The translations under genes and the position numbers were made by a program. The notes under the pieces were generated by a model, which worked only from the letters and a program-made list of their open reading frames with translations, was not told the origin of the DNA and did no database searches. From Micromonospora okii (GTDB lineage: Bacteria > Actinomycetota > Actinomycetes > Mycobacteriales > Micromonosporaceae), in assembly GCF_020884795.1 (NCBI RefSeq), contig NZ_BBZF01000016.1, positions 262,761 through 326,760 on the forward strand: a stretch of 64,000 nucleotides of DNA, in the 5' to 3' direction. Shown piece after piece: positions 1 through 9,539 of this stretch. Positions within the stretch are counted from its first letter, which is position 1; every line of letters begins with the position of its first letter.

Positions 1-702
1 CAGGACCTGCAACCCGTGATCAACCTGATCAGGTGGGTGGACTCGGCCAGCGACGAGGAGTTCGACGCCGGGCTCGCCGAGCGGGTCGACGTGGAGTCCT
101 TCGCCCGGTACGTGGCGATGCAGAACCTGCTGCTCAACTTCGACGACATGGCCGGGCCGGGGAAGAACTACTACCTCTGGTACGACCTCGGGACGAAGAA
201 GTTCAGCGTGCTCGCCTGGGACCACAACCTCACCTTCAGCGGCAGCGCCACGCAGGGGCCGCACGACAGCGGCGGCTTCGGCGGACCGGGCGGGGGAACG
301 CGGCCGGGCGGCGCGCAGCTCCCCGAAGGGATGCAGCCGCCGGCCGGTGTGCCGCTCCCCGACGGCGTCCAGCCGCCCGGCGGCGCGGCCACCGAGCAGG
401 AGGACGGGGACGCCGAGCGCGGGCGGCCCGGCGGCGGCCGGATGGGGGGCCACAAGCTCAAGGAGCGCTTCCTCGCCAGCGACGCCTTCACCGAGGCCTA
501 CGAGAACGCGTACCGCGAGCTGTACCGACAGGTCTACGGCAGCGGTGGGGCCGGGCGGTCTCTCGACGCGATCACCGCCGTGCTGAAGACGGTGGACGGG
601 GCCGACGCGACGGCGGTGGACTCCGACGTCGACCGGCTGCGCACCCTGGTCCAGCAGCGCACCGAGAGCCTCCGGAGCAACGAGGTGATCGCCGGTAGCT
701 GA
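1..702 (+). CDS. CotH-kinase-like protein, C-terminal part (5' end outside window)
   Basis: The reading frame is already open at base 1, so the true start lies upstream. About 233 residues are visible. The segment with NFDDMAGPGKNYYLWYD followed by KFSVLAWDHNLTF is typical of the C-terminal half of CotH-like kinases, a protein-kinase-fold family first described for spore-coat kinases and widespread in actinomycetes as secreted or surface proteins. A Gly/Pro-rich insert (roughly residues 90-145, with repeated LPEG/LPDG and QPP elements) interrupts the domain before a final helical region. The stop is TGA at 700-702. Family assignment rests on this motif block only; the signal peptide and ATP-binding half are not in the window, so substrate and location are unknown. 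Confidence 0.72.
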   Translation, partial: QDLQPVINLIRWVDSASDEEFDAGLAERVDVESFARYVAMQNLLLNFDDMAGPGKNYYLWYDLGTKKFSVLAWDHNLTFSGSATQGPHDSGGFGGPGGGTRPGGAQLPEGMQPPAGVPLPDGVQPPGGAATEQEDGDAERGRPGGGRMGGHKLKERFLASDAFTEAYENAYRELYRQVYGSGGAGRSLDAITAVLKTVDGADATAVDSDVDRLRTLVQQRTESLRSNEVIAGS

Positions 703-896
703 TCCACGGGGCGGGACGAGCGGCAGCGCCGGGCCCGCCCGGTGTGAGAGGGTGGGGGTGTCCGGCTCGCCAATGTCGTCGAGCCGGTACCACCACCGGG
801 GCCAGCACGCCGGGCCGCCGCAGCAGACCCGCGCCGTGGCCACCGCAGCAGACCCGCGGCCGCCGGCGCATCAGGCCCGAGCACCGGGCCGGCACG

Positions 897-2789
897 TCAG
901 ACCAGCGAGTCCCGCCACTGCCGGTGTAGCGCCGCGTACCGGCCCCCGGAGCGCGCCAGCCGGCCCGGCGGGCCGTCCTCAACGACCTCGCCGCCATCGA
1001 GGACCAGCACCCGGTCGGCGGTCTCCACCGTCGAGAGCCGGTGCGCGATCACCAGCGCCGTCCGCTCCCGCAGCACCGTGGCGAGCGCCCGCTGCACCAG
1101 CCGCTCCGTGGGCGCGTCGAGCGACGACGTGGCCTCGTCCAGGATCAGCACCCGGGGGTCGGCGATGAACGCGCGGGCGAACGCCACGAGCTGCCGCTGG
1201 CCGGCGGAGAGCCGGCCGCCGCGCCGGCGCACCTCGGTGGCGTACCCCTCGGGCAGTGCGGCGATGAAGTCGTGTGCGCCGACCGCCCGCGCCGCCGCCT
1301 CCACCGCCGCGTCGTCGGCGTCCGGCCGGCCGAACCGGATGTTCTCCGCCACCGAGCCGCTGAACAGGTGGTTCTCCTGGGTCACCAGCACCACCGCCCG
1401 GCGCAGCTCGGCGTCGGCCAGGTCCCGCAGGTCGACCCCGTCCAGGGTGACCGTGCCGGCGTCCGGGTCGTGGAAGCGGGCCAGCAGCTTCGCGACGGTG
1501 GACTTGCCCGCCCCCGTGGGGCCGACCAGCGCCACGGTCTGCCCGGCCGGCACGGTCAGCTCCACGCCGGCCAGGATCGGCGCGCCGGCCCGGTACCCGA
1601 AGGAGACGCGCCGGAACTCCACCGCCCCCCGCCCGGGGCCGCCCGGCAGCGGCACCGGGTCGGCCGGCTCGGGCACCCCCGGCCGCTCGTCGAGCACCCC
1701 GGCGAGCTTCTCCAGCGAGGCCGTCGCCGACTGCAACGAGTTGTAGAACTGGCTGAGCTCCTGCATCGGCTCGAAGAACCGGCGCAGGTAGAGCAGGAAC
1801 GCGGCGAGCACCCCCACCTCCATGCCGCCACCGAGCACCCGGTGCCCGCCGTAGGCGAGCACCACCGCCACGGTCACGTTCCCGATCACCTTGATCCCCG
1901 GCGAGTACGTGGCGATCAGCCGCATCGCGTCCAGGCTGGCCCGCCGGTAGTCGTCGCTGACCGCCGCGAAGATCCGCTGGTTGCGCGGCTCCCGCCGGTA
2001 CGCCTGCACGGCCCGCACCCCGCGCATCGACTCGATGAAGTGGACGATGACCAGCGCCACCGCCTCCCGGCTGCGCCGGTACGCCCCGGCCGAGGCGCGG
2101 GCGAACCAGCGGGACAGCCACAGCAGGAAGGGGAACGCCAGCAGGGTCGCCCCGGCCAGCGGCGCGTCCAGCCAGAGCAGGATGCCCGCCACGGAGAGGA
2201 TGGAGAGCGCGGCGAGAACCAGCCCGTCCACCCCGCCGTCGACCAGCTCGCCGATCGAGTCCAGGTCGCTGGTGAGCCGGGAGATCATCCGGCCGGTGGT
2301 GTACCGCTCGTGGAAGCCGACGGAGAGCCGCAGGAAGTGCCCGTACACCCGTTGGCGCAGGTCCAGCAGGACGGCCTGGCCGATCCGGGCGGAGAGCGCC
2401 AGGAAGCCGCGCCGGGCCGCGTACTCGGTCGCCGCGGCGGCGGCGAACGCGCCGGCCAGCGCGACCAGCGGGCCGCTGTCGCCGGCCCGCAGCGGCCCGA
2501 TCGCCCGGTCGATGCCGAGCATCACCAGGTACGGCCCGGCCATGGCGGCGGCGTTCTGGGCCAGCAGCAGCCCCACGGCCAGCCCCAACCGCCCCCGGTG
2601 CGGGCGCAGCAGGCTCCGCAGCAGCACCCGGCCCCGCGCGCGCAGCCGGGCCACCGCCTCGGGCGTCGCCTCCTCGGCGCTGCTGCGGTCCGCCTCCGGG
2701 TCGGCGGCCCGCCCCCGCCACCCGTGCGGGTCGAGCCCGTCCTGCTCGGCACGGAGAGCACGGTCACGCGGCCGGGAGGCAGCGGTCAC
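897..2789 (-). CDS. ABC exporter, fused membrane-ATPase subunit (second gene of pair)
   Basis: 630 residues: an N-terminal six-helix ABC exporter transmembrane domain (roughly residues 60-340) and a C-terminal ATPase with Walker A GPTGAGKST, signature LSAGQRQ, Walker B VLILDEATSS and the switch His in IAHRLSTV. This is the canonical, catalytically competent site. The GTG start overlaps the TGA of the preceding gene (GTGA, 2786-2789), so the two are translationally coupled and probably form a heterodimer. Substrate cannot be read from sequence; relatives export drugs, lipids or peptides. Next to it (703-896) about 190 bases carry no recognisable gene. Confidence 0.93.
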   Translation of the reverse strand: MTAASRPRDRALRAEQDGLDPHGWRGRAADPEADRSSAEEATPEAVARLRARGRVLLRSLLRPHRGRLGLAVGLLLAQNAAAMAGPYLVMLGIDRAIGPLRAGDSGPLVALAGAFAAAAATEYAARRGFLALSARIGQAVLLDLRQRVYGHFLRLSVGFHERYTTGRMISRLTSDLDSIGELVDGGVDGLVLAALSILSVAGILLWLDAPLAGATLLAFPFLLWLSRWFARASAGAYRRSREAVALVIVHFIESMRGVRAVQAYRREPRNQRIFAAVSDDYRRASLDAMRLIATYSPGIKVIGNVTVAVVLAYGGHRVLGGGMEVGVLAAFLLYLRRFFEPMQELSQFYNSLQSATASLEKLAGVLDERPGVPEPADPVPLPGGPGRGAVEFRRVSFGYRAGAPILAGVELTVPAGQTVALVGPTGAGKSTVAKLLARFHDPDAGTVTLDGVDLRDLADAELRRAVVLVTQENHLFSGSVAENIRFGRPDADDAAVEAAARAVGAHDFIAALPEGYATEVRRRGGRLSAGQRQLVAFARAFIADPRVLILDEATSSLDAPTERLVQRALATVLRERTALVIAHRLSTVETADRVLVLDGGEVVEDGPPGRLARSGGRYAALHRQWRDSLV

Positions 2790-4627
2790 GACCGCACCAG
2801 CCCCCGGCCGTCCGGCCCGGTGGGCGCGCGGGTGACGGGCTCCCCGGCCGGCGCCGGGTCGGCGGAGAGGATCGCCCGGTACGCCGGCACGGTGGCCAGC
2901 AGCCGCGAGTGGGTGCCGACGGCGGCGATCCGCCCCCGTTCCAGCAGCGCCACCCGGTCGGCCAGCGCCACGGTCGACGGCCGGTGCGCCACGAGCAGCG
3001 CGGTCGTGTCCCGCAGCACCCGCCGCAGCGCCGCCTCCACCAGCGCCTCCGTGTGCACGTCGAGGGCGGAGAGCGGATCGTCCAGCACCAGCACCGCCGG
3101 CCGGCCGAGGACCGCCCGGGCCAGCGCCAGCCGCTGCCGCTGCCCGCCGGAGAGGGTGAGCCCCTGCTCGCCGACCCGGGTGGCCAGGCCCCACGGCAGC
3201 TCGTACGCGAAGTCGGCCCGCGCCAGCGCGAGCGCCGCCCGGACGTCGTCCTCGTCGGCGTCCGGGCGGCCCAGGGTGAGGTTCTCCCAGACCGACATGG
3301 AGAAGAGCGTGGGCTCCTCGAACGCCACCCCGACCAGCCGGCGCAGCGAGGCCAGCCGCAGCCCGCGCACGTCGTGGCCGTCCAGCGTGACCCGCCCGCC
3401 GGTCACCTCGTGCAGCCGGGGCACGAGGGAGAGCAGCGTGCTCTTGCCGCAGCCGGTCGCGCCGACCAGGGCGAGCGTCTCGCCGGGCTCCACGGTGAGG
3501 GTGACGTCGCACAGCACCGGCGCGGCGGTGCCCGGGTAGCGGAACGACACCCCCTCGAAGGCCAGCCGCCCGCGCGCCGCCGGGCGGGGCAGGTCGACCG
3601 CGCCCGGGGCGTCCACGATGCTCGGCGGGGTGTCGAGCACCTCCTGGACCCGGTCGGCGGCGGTGGCCGCCTCCTGGCCGTTGGCGATGATCCAGCCGAG
3701 CGACTGCACGGGCCAGATCAGCATGAGTTGCAGGCTCACGAAGGCGACCAGCTCGCCGACGGTGAGCGCGCCCCCGGCGGCGGCGACCGCCCCGGCGACC
3801 AGCACCACGCCGAGGGTCAGGTTGGGCACCAGGTCGAACAGCGCGGAGGTGCGGGCCAGCAGCCGGCCCTTGGCGACCCCGGTGTCGTGCAGCGCGCGGG
3901 CCCCGGCGGCGAACCGGCCGGCCAGCTCCGGCCCCCGGCCGTACGCCTTCATGGTGCGCAGCCCCTGGGCGGTCTCCTCGACCAGCGTCGCCACGTCGCC
4001 CTGCTGGTCCTGCATCCGCCGCGACGCCGCGTGGTAGTACCGGCCGAACCGTCGGCTGATCAGGAACAGGGGCGCCGCGCTGGCCGCCACCAGCAGCCCC
4101 AGCGCCGGGTGCAGCCGGATCAGCAGCACCACCACGGCGACGTACGTGACGAGGTTGAGCACCAGGAACAGCAGGCCGAAGGAGAGGAAGCGGCGGATCA
4201 CCGACAGGTCGCTGGTGATCCGGGAGAGCAACTGGCCGGACTGCCAGCGGTCGTGGAAGCTGGGCGGCAGCCGTTGCAGGTGGGCGTAGATGTCGGCCCG
4301 CAGCGCCGCCTCCATGCCCACCGAGGCCGAGGACTGCGCCCAGCGGCGGACGAAGATCAGCAGGGCCTCGGCGAGGCCGAGGAGCAGGGCCAGGCCGCCG
4401 AGCCGGACCAGCCCGCCCGGGTCGTGCCGGGCGATCGGGCCGTCGACCACCCGCTGCACCACCAGCGGCACGGCCAGGCTCGCCCCGGTGCCGGCGAGCG
4501 CCGCCACGAGCAGGCCGCAGAACTGGGCGGCGTACGGGCGCAGGTAGGGGTGCAGCCGCCAGAGGTTGCGCAGCGGGCGGCGCGCGTCGGCCCGGCGGAC
4601 CGGATGGCCGTCGCTTCCCGCAGGCAC
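2786..4627 (-). CDS. ABC exporter, fused membrane-ATPase subunit (first gene of pair)
   Basis: 613 residues with the same architecture as its partner: transmembrane domain to about residue 310, then an ATPase with Walker A GATGCGKST, signature LSGGQRQRL, Walker B VLVLDDPLSA and LLVAHRPSTV. The residue after the Walker B Asp is Asp instead of the catalytic Glu, as in the degenerate site of many heterodimeric exporters (TM287/288, BmrCD type). With the partner gene this suggests one consensus and one degenerate ATP site. Two GTG codons stand in tandem (4628-4630 and 4625-4627); I chose the second because a TACGGT box lies exactly 6 nt before it, the leaderless arrangement. There is no Shine-Dalgarno sequence. 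Confidence 0.9.
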   Translation of the reverse strand: MPAGSDGHPVRRADARRPLRNLWRLHPYLRPYAAQFCGLLVAALAGTGASLAVPLVVQRVVDGPIARHDPGGLVRLGGLALLLGLAEALLIFVRRWAQSSASVGMEAALRADIYAHLQRLPPSFHDRWQSGQLLSRITSDLSVIRRFLSFGLLFLVLNLVTYVAVVVLLIRLHPALGLLVAASAAPLFLISRRFGRYYHAASRRMQDQQGDVATLVEETAQGLRTMKAYGRGPELAGRFAAGARALHDTGVAKGRLLARTSALFDLVPNLTLGVVLVAGAVAAAGGALTVGELVAFVSLQLMLIWPVQSLGWIIANGQEAATAADRVQEVLDTPPSIVDAPGAVDLPRPAARGRLAFEGVSFRYPGTAAPVLCDVTLTVEPGETLALVGATGCGKSTLLSLVPRLHEVTGGRVTLDGHDVRGLRLASLRRLVGVAFEEPTLFSMSVWENLTLGRPDADEDDVRAALALARADFAYELPWGLATRVGEQGLTLSGGQRQRLALARAVLGRPAVLVLDDPLSALDVHTEALVEAALRRVLRDTTALLVAHRPSTVALADRVALLERGRIAAVGTHSRLLATVPAYRAILSADPAPAGEPVTRAPTGPDGRGLVRS

Positions 4628-4633
4628 CACCCG

Positions 4634-4639
4634 ACCGTA
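4634..4639 (-). promoter_or_regulatory. -10 box of leaderless promoter for ABC exporter pair
   Basis: Read on the minus strand, TACGGT is followed by CGGGTG and then the GTG start, so transcription would begin at or near the first base of the gene. A TTGACA further upstream is 23 nt from the box, too far to be its -35 element. Confidence 0.5.
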
Positions 4640-4674
4640 GCGGCAAATGTGAGCGCCGCCACTGTCAACTTTCG

Positions 4675-5208
4675 TCAGTGTGACCTGGGCGCCTCGTGGG
4701 CGAGCAGCCACCGCTTCACGTCCAGCCCCCAGCGGTAGCCGCCGAGGCCCCCGTCGGTGCGCAGCACCCGGTGGCACGGCACGAAGAGGGCGGCGGCGTT
4801 GCGGGCGCAGGCCGCCGCCGCCGCGCGCACCGCCGCCGGCCGCCCGGCCAGCCCGGCGTACCCGGTGTAGGTCACCGGCTGGCCCGGCTTCACCTCGCGC
4901 AGCACCTCCCACGCGTGCGCCATGAACGCGCCGCCGGTGTGCTGCCTCACGGGCACCGCGTCGATCGCGGTCAGCTCCCCGTCGAGGTACGCGGCGACGG
5001 CGGTGGTCACCGGGCCGAGGTCGGGCCGCTGCCGCACCGCGCCGCGCAGCGCCGGGTGCACCAGGGGCAGCAGCGCCTCCGGCTCGGCGGTGAAGCCGGC
5101 CGCCCGGACCGCCCCGTCGGGGCCGGCGAGGATGCTCAGCGGGCCGGCGGGCGTGCCGACGACCGTGGCGTCGAGGGTGCCGGTCGCTTCGTTCAGCGTG
5201 CTGGTCAT
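4675..5208 (-). CDS. ogt: Methylated-DNA-protein-cysteine S-methyltransferase
   Basis: 177 residues, the usual size for Ogt/AGT. The active-site motif PCHRV is present with the acceptor Cys at about position 145, preceded by the helix-turn-helix region (GQPVTYTGYAGLAGRP, then RAAAAACARNAA) that flips out the alkylated base. It transfers the methyl group from O6-methylguanine in DNA irreversibly to this cysteine. Its ATG overlaps the TGA of the upstream ada-alkA gene (ATGA at 5205-5208), with a GGAGAG ribosome-binding site inside that gene, so repair is co-regulated and translationally coupled with the adaptive-response regulator. Confidence 0.95.
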   Translation of the reverse strand: MTSTLNEATGTLDATVVGTPAGPLSILAGPDGAVRAAGFTAEPEALLPLVHPALRGAVRQRPDLGPVTTAVAAYLDGELTAIDAVPVRQHTGGAFMAHAWEVLREVKPGQPVTYTGYAGLAGRPAAVRAAAAACARNAAALFVPCHRVLRTDGGLGGYRWGLDVKRWLLAHEAPRSH

Positions 5209-6650
5209 GCCGCTCTCCAGAGTCTGATCACCGTGTACGAGCGCCAGGGGCGCCAGCGCACCGCGTACGCGTCGAGGGTCTTGGGGTCGTCGGGCAGGCC
5301 GAGCACGGCGGCCCCGCGCCGCACGGCCAGGTCGGTGGGGAGGAACACGTCGGGGTCGCCGAGGGCGCGCATGGCGACGTAGCCGGCCGTCCACGGGCCG
5401 ATGCCCGGCACCTCCCGCAGCCGCCGCACGGTCTCCTCCCGGTCCCCGCCCGGGTCGAGGTCGAGGTCGCCGTCGACGACCGCGCGGGCCACCGCCCGCA
5501 GCGTCTCGCGCCGGGCCGCCGGCATGCGGAAGCCGTCGTCGGGCACGTCCAGCAGCTCGCGCGGCGTGACGAACCCCCGCAGGCGTTGCGCCCCGTCCGG
5601 CTCGTCCTCCCCGGCGGGGAGGTGGGACAGGAGGTGGGTGAGCGTGGTGCGGGCGGAGCGCAGCGAGACCTGCTGGGTGGCGACCGCGCGGACGAGCATC
5701 TCGAAGCCGTCGACGGCGCGGGGCAGGCGTACCCCCGGCTCCGCCGCCACCCCGGCGGCCAGGGCGGGGTCGGCGGCGAGCGCGCCGTCGACGGCCTCCG
5801 GGTCCGCGTCGAGGTCGAGCAGCCGGCGGCAGCGGGCCACGGCCGGGGCCAGGTCGCGCATGTCCGCCAGCCGCAGCGTCGCCGCCACGTGCCCGGCCGC
5901 CGGCGTCAGCGCCACCTCCGCCGCGCCGTGCGGCAGCCGCAACCCCCGCCGGTACGTCCCGCCGCGCGCCTCCTCGACGCCCGGCAGCGCCCGCAGCGCG
6001 AGGAAGTCCAGCAGGGCCGGGGCGTGCAGCGGCGGCCGGTACGCCAGCCGCAGCGTGATCGTGCCCGCCCCGCCCACCGCCGGGAGCCGCCCCCCGGCGG
6101 CCCGCAACTGCGACGGGGCGGTGGCGTACACCTCCCGGACCGTGTCGTTGAACTGCCGGACGCTGCCGAACCCGGCGGCGAACGCGACCTCGGCCATCCC
6201 GAGCCCGGTCGTCTCGATCAGCACCCGGGCGGTCTGGGCGCGCTGCGCGCGGGCCAGCGCGAGCGGCCCCGCACCCATCTCGGCCCGCAGCATCCGGTGC
6301 AGGTGGCGCTCGGTGTACCCGAGCCGGGCGGCCAGCCCCGGTACGCCGTCGCGGTCCACGACCCCGTCGGCGATCAGCCGCATGGCCCGGCCCACCACGT
6401 CCGCCCGCACGTCCCACTCCGGGGAGCCCGGGGCGGCGTCGGGGCGGCAGCGGCGGCAGGCCCGCAGCCCGGCGCCCTGCGCGGCGGCGGCCGACGGGAA
6501 GAACCGGACGTTTCGCCGCTTCGGCGTGACCGCCGGGCAGGACGGCCGGCAGTAGATCCCGGTCGACGTCACACCCGTGTAGAACCAGCCGTCGAAGCGC
6601 TGGTCACGGCTGTCCACGGCCCGGTAGCACCGCTCGAAGTCCAACTCCAC
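5205..6650 (-). CDS. Ada-type regulator fused to AlkA-type DNA-3-methyladenine glycosylase
   Basis: 481 residues, three modules. (1) N-terminal Ada methyl-acceptor zinc domain, with cysteines at 34, 38, 65 and 68 matching E. coli Ada C38/C42/C69/C72; GIYCRPSC holds the methylphosphotriester acceptor Cys34. (2) AraC-type helix-turn-helix, about residues 80-175 (LAARLGYTERHLHRML, AFAAGFGSVRQFNDTV). (3) AlkA N-terminal and HhH-GPD glycosylase domains (about 190-481) with VPGIGPWTAGY and the catalytic Asp about 440 in FLPTDL. The protein should sense methylated phosphates, activate the alkylation response and excise 3-methyladenine. E. coli Ada's C-terminal O6-methylguanine domain is absent here and is supplied by the overlapping downstream ogt. 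The start is GTG with a weak purine-rich upstream sequence. Confidence 0.94.
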   Translation of the reverse strand: MELDFERCYRAVDSRDQRFDGWFYTGVTSTGIYCRPSCPAVTPKRRNVRFFPSAAAAQGAGLRACRRCRPDAAPGSPEWDVRADVVGRAMRLIADGVVDRDGVPGLAARLGYTERHLHRMLRAEMGAGPLALARAQRAQTARVLIETTGLGMAEVAFAAGFGSVRQFNDTVREVYATAPSQLRAAGGRLPAVGGAGTITLRLAYRPPLHAPALLDFLALRALPGVEEARGGTYRRGLRLPHGAAEVALTPAAGHVAATLRLADMRDLAPAVARCRRLLDLDADPEAVDGALAADPALAAGVAAEPGVRLPRAVDGFEMLVRAVATQQVSLRSARTTLTHLLSHLPAGEDEPDGAQRLRGFVTPRELLDVPDDGFRMPAARRETLRAVARAVVDGDLDLDPGGDREETVRRLREVPGIGPWTAGYVAMRALGDPDVFLPTDLAVRRGAAVLGLPDDPKTLDAYAVRWRPWRSYTVIRLWRAA

Positions 6651-6706
6651 GCCCCCGATACTGCCCCGCCACCCCCGCCGGGGGCTCGCGGGTTTCGGAC
6701 GTGGGT

Positions 6707-6760
6707 GTAAGGAGGGGCACCCTGTTAACGCTTTCGGTAGAGGAAGGGCCCCTTTCTAAC
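6707..6760. repeat. Interspersed palindromic repeat, GGGGCCC type, copy 1
   Basis: On the minus strand this reads as an AAGGGGCCCTTCC block, then CTCTACCGAAAGCGTTAAC, then a second GGTGCCCCTCC block. The same layout recurs at 35400-35450 and 45496-45551. It lies between the start of ada-alkA and the following plus-strand genes. The rest of 6651-6918 shows no convincing gene. Confidence 0.7.
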
Positions 6761-6918
6761 GCCCCGACCTCGGGGACTGTCCGCCGCGAAGCCGGGCGAG
6801 CGCCACGGGCCACCCCGCGCCGGGCCGCCCGCCGTCCGACGGGGGAGCGGGGAGGCCGGAAGGAAAGTGTCGGTAGGGGCCGGTACCGTCCCGCCACCAA
6901 CTCAAGAAGGGTGCGGCG

Positions 6919-6951
6919 ATGGCGAGCTTGGCCGGGCGAGGGGTCGGCTGA
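6919..6951 (+). CDS. Possible 10-residue leader peptide overlapping the next gene
   Basis: ATG preceded by GAAGG at good spacing opens a 10-codon frame (MASLAGRGVG) whose TGA (6949-6951) overlaps the ATG of the next gene as TGATG. This looks like a short upstream reading frame that delivers ribosomes to the downstream start. It is too short for coding statistics and could be chance. Confidence 0.3.
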   Translation: MASLAGRGVG

Positions 6952-7406
6952 TGCGGTCGGGGCGGGTTCGGCTCGACCGGGCGGTGGTCCAGGGCTTCTA
7001 CGACCGGATGCGGGCGGTGGCCCCGGCGGCCTACGGGGCGATGGAGCGGGACCGGGCCGGCGACCCGGGGCGGGCGTTCCGGGACACGGCCTGCGGCCGG
7101 CTCGCGGCGTCGCTCGACGCGGCCGGCCTGCGCGCCCTCGGCATGTGGGCGCACCACTGGTGCGTGCGCTTCTACGACGACGACACCCGGGTGGGGCTGC
7201 GCCTCGTGCGGGAGGTCGCCGGGCGCCGAGGGCTGGGCTGGACGGCCGACGAGGTGCGCTGGATGCTCGGCGAGTCCGAGGCGGCCGGCCGGGCGGCGGC
7301 GCACCGCTTCGTCCTGCCGCTCGCCGCTGCGGCCGAGCTGCCGTCCGGTGCCCTCCCGGAGTGGGGCGACGGCGTGACCGAGCTCCCCCGGCTCCTGGCC
7401 GGCTGA
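6951..7406 (+). CDS. Hypothetical protein
   Basis: 151 residues from the ATG at 6951; a longer in-frame GTG at 6867 adds 28 residues of poor quality. I do not recognise the family. The protein is soluble, mainly helical by composition, with a run of acidic and aromatic residues around MWAHHWCVRFYDDDTRVGL and alternating Arg/Glu/Ala-rich stretches. It has no signal peptide, transmembrane segment or metal motif. Its start overlaps a possible leader peptide. Codon use is like its neighbours, so it is likely a real gene. Confidence 0.65.
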   Translation: MRSGRVRLDRAVVQGFYDRMRAVAPAAYGAMERDRAGDPGRAFRDTACGRLAASLDAAGLRALGMWAHHWCVRFYDDDTRVGLRLVREVAGRRGLGWTADEVRWMLGESEAAGRAAAHRFVLPLAAAAELPSGALPEWGDGVTELPRLLAG

Positions 7407-7582
7407 ACCCGCGCCGCGCCGGGCCGTGCGGGGCCGCATCGGGCGGTGCCACGCCGCGCCCTGTCGGGTCGGGCTGCCCCGGGTCGGGTTCTGTCGCGTG
7501 GGGTCTGTGCAGGGCCGCGCCGGGAGCCCGGCCACCGGGCATGATGATCAGGACCGTCACCGCCGACCGGAGGAGAGCGCGT

Positions 7583-8323
7583 ATGCCCGCCAGCGAGCCG
7601 ACCATCGTCGCCACCAGCATGGGCTTCAGCAGCCGCCGCCGGGGCCCGTGGGACGCCCAGCCCGGCCCGGTGTTCGCGCTGATGGCCGAGCTGGCGGGGA
7701 CCGACACGCCGAAGATCTGCTACCTCAACCAGGCCGTCGGGGACCAGCCCACCTCGTTCGCCGTCTGGTACGGGGCCTTCGCCGGCACCCCGTACCGCGC
7801 CTCCCACCTGGCGCTCTTCCCGATGCCGAACGTCGAGGACATCCGCGCGCACCTGCTCGACCAGGACATCGTCTGGGTCGGCGGCGGCAGCGTCGCCAAC
7901 CTCTGCGCTGTGTGGCGCGCGCACGGCCTGCCGGACATCCTGCACGAGTGCTGGCAGGCCGGGGTGGTGCTCGGCGGCGTCTCTGCCGGCTCCATCTGCT
8001 GGCACCTCGGCGGCGCCACCGACAGCTTCGGCCCCGACCTGCGGGCGTTCACCGACGGGCTCGGCTGGCTCCCGTACGGCAACGGGGTGCACTACGACAG
8101 CGAGGAGCAGCGTCGGCCGCTCATGCACCGCCTCGTCGGCGACGGCACGCTGCCGACGAGCCACTGCACCGACGACGGGGTGGGGCTGGTCTACCGGGGC
8201 ACCCGCCTGGTCGAGGCGGTCGCCGACCGCAAGGGCGTCGCGGCGTACGAGGTCAGCCGGGCCGGGGACGGCCAGGTGCGCGAGAAGCGGATCGAGCCCA
8301 GGCTGCTGACCGCCCTGGCCTGA
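7583..8323 (+). CDS. Peptidase S51 family protein (peptidase E-like)
   Basis: 246 residues. GGVSAGSICW places the nucleophile Ser at about 134 in the nucleophile elbow of S51 peptidases; VWVGGGSVANL (about 97-107) is the glycine-rich strand-turn before it. Characterised members are aspartyl dipeptidases (PepE) or cyanophycinases; this size fits the PepE-like group found in actinomycetes. The ATG is preceded by AGGAGAG at 7571-7577. About 175 bases upstream of the start hold no gene. Cytoplasmic; the true substrate is not known. Confidence 0.85.
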   Translation: MPASEPTIVATSMGFSSRRRGPWDAQPGPVFALMAELAGTDTPKICYLNQAVGDQPTSFAVWYGAFAGTPYRASHLALFPMPNVEDIRAHLLDQDIVWVGGGSVANLCAVWRAHGLPDILHECWQAGVVLGGVSAGSICWHLGGATDSFGPDLRAFTDGLGWLPYGNGVHYDSEEQRRPLMHRLVGDGTLPTSHCTDDGVGLVYRGTRLVEAVADRKGVAAYEVSRAGDGQVREKRIEPRLLTALA

Positions 8324-8382
8324 CCCGCTACCGGCGGCGCGTCCGTGCGGGGCTGCCTGCCTCGCGCCGGGGGCGGCCCGCG

Positions 8383-8388
8383 TAAGCT
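8383..8388 (+). promoter_or_regulatory. -10 box of near-leaderless promoter for ychF
   Basis: TAAGCT ends 8 nt before the GTG start of ychF and there is no Shine-Dalgarno sequence, as expected for a leaderless or very short-leader transcript. Confidence 0.45.
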
Positions 8389-8396
8389 GGCTTGTC

Positions 8397-9482
<1,086 letters not shown>

Positions 9483-9539
9483 ATTCGGCTCGCTCGCGCA
9501 TCTCGCGCGCTTGCTCCCTCGCCCGGGGGCACATGTGGG

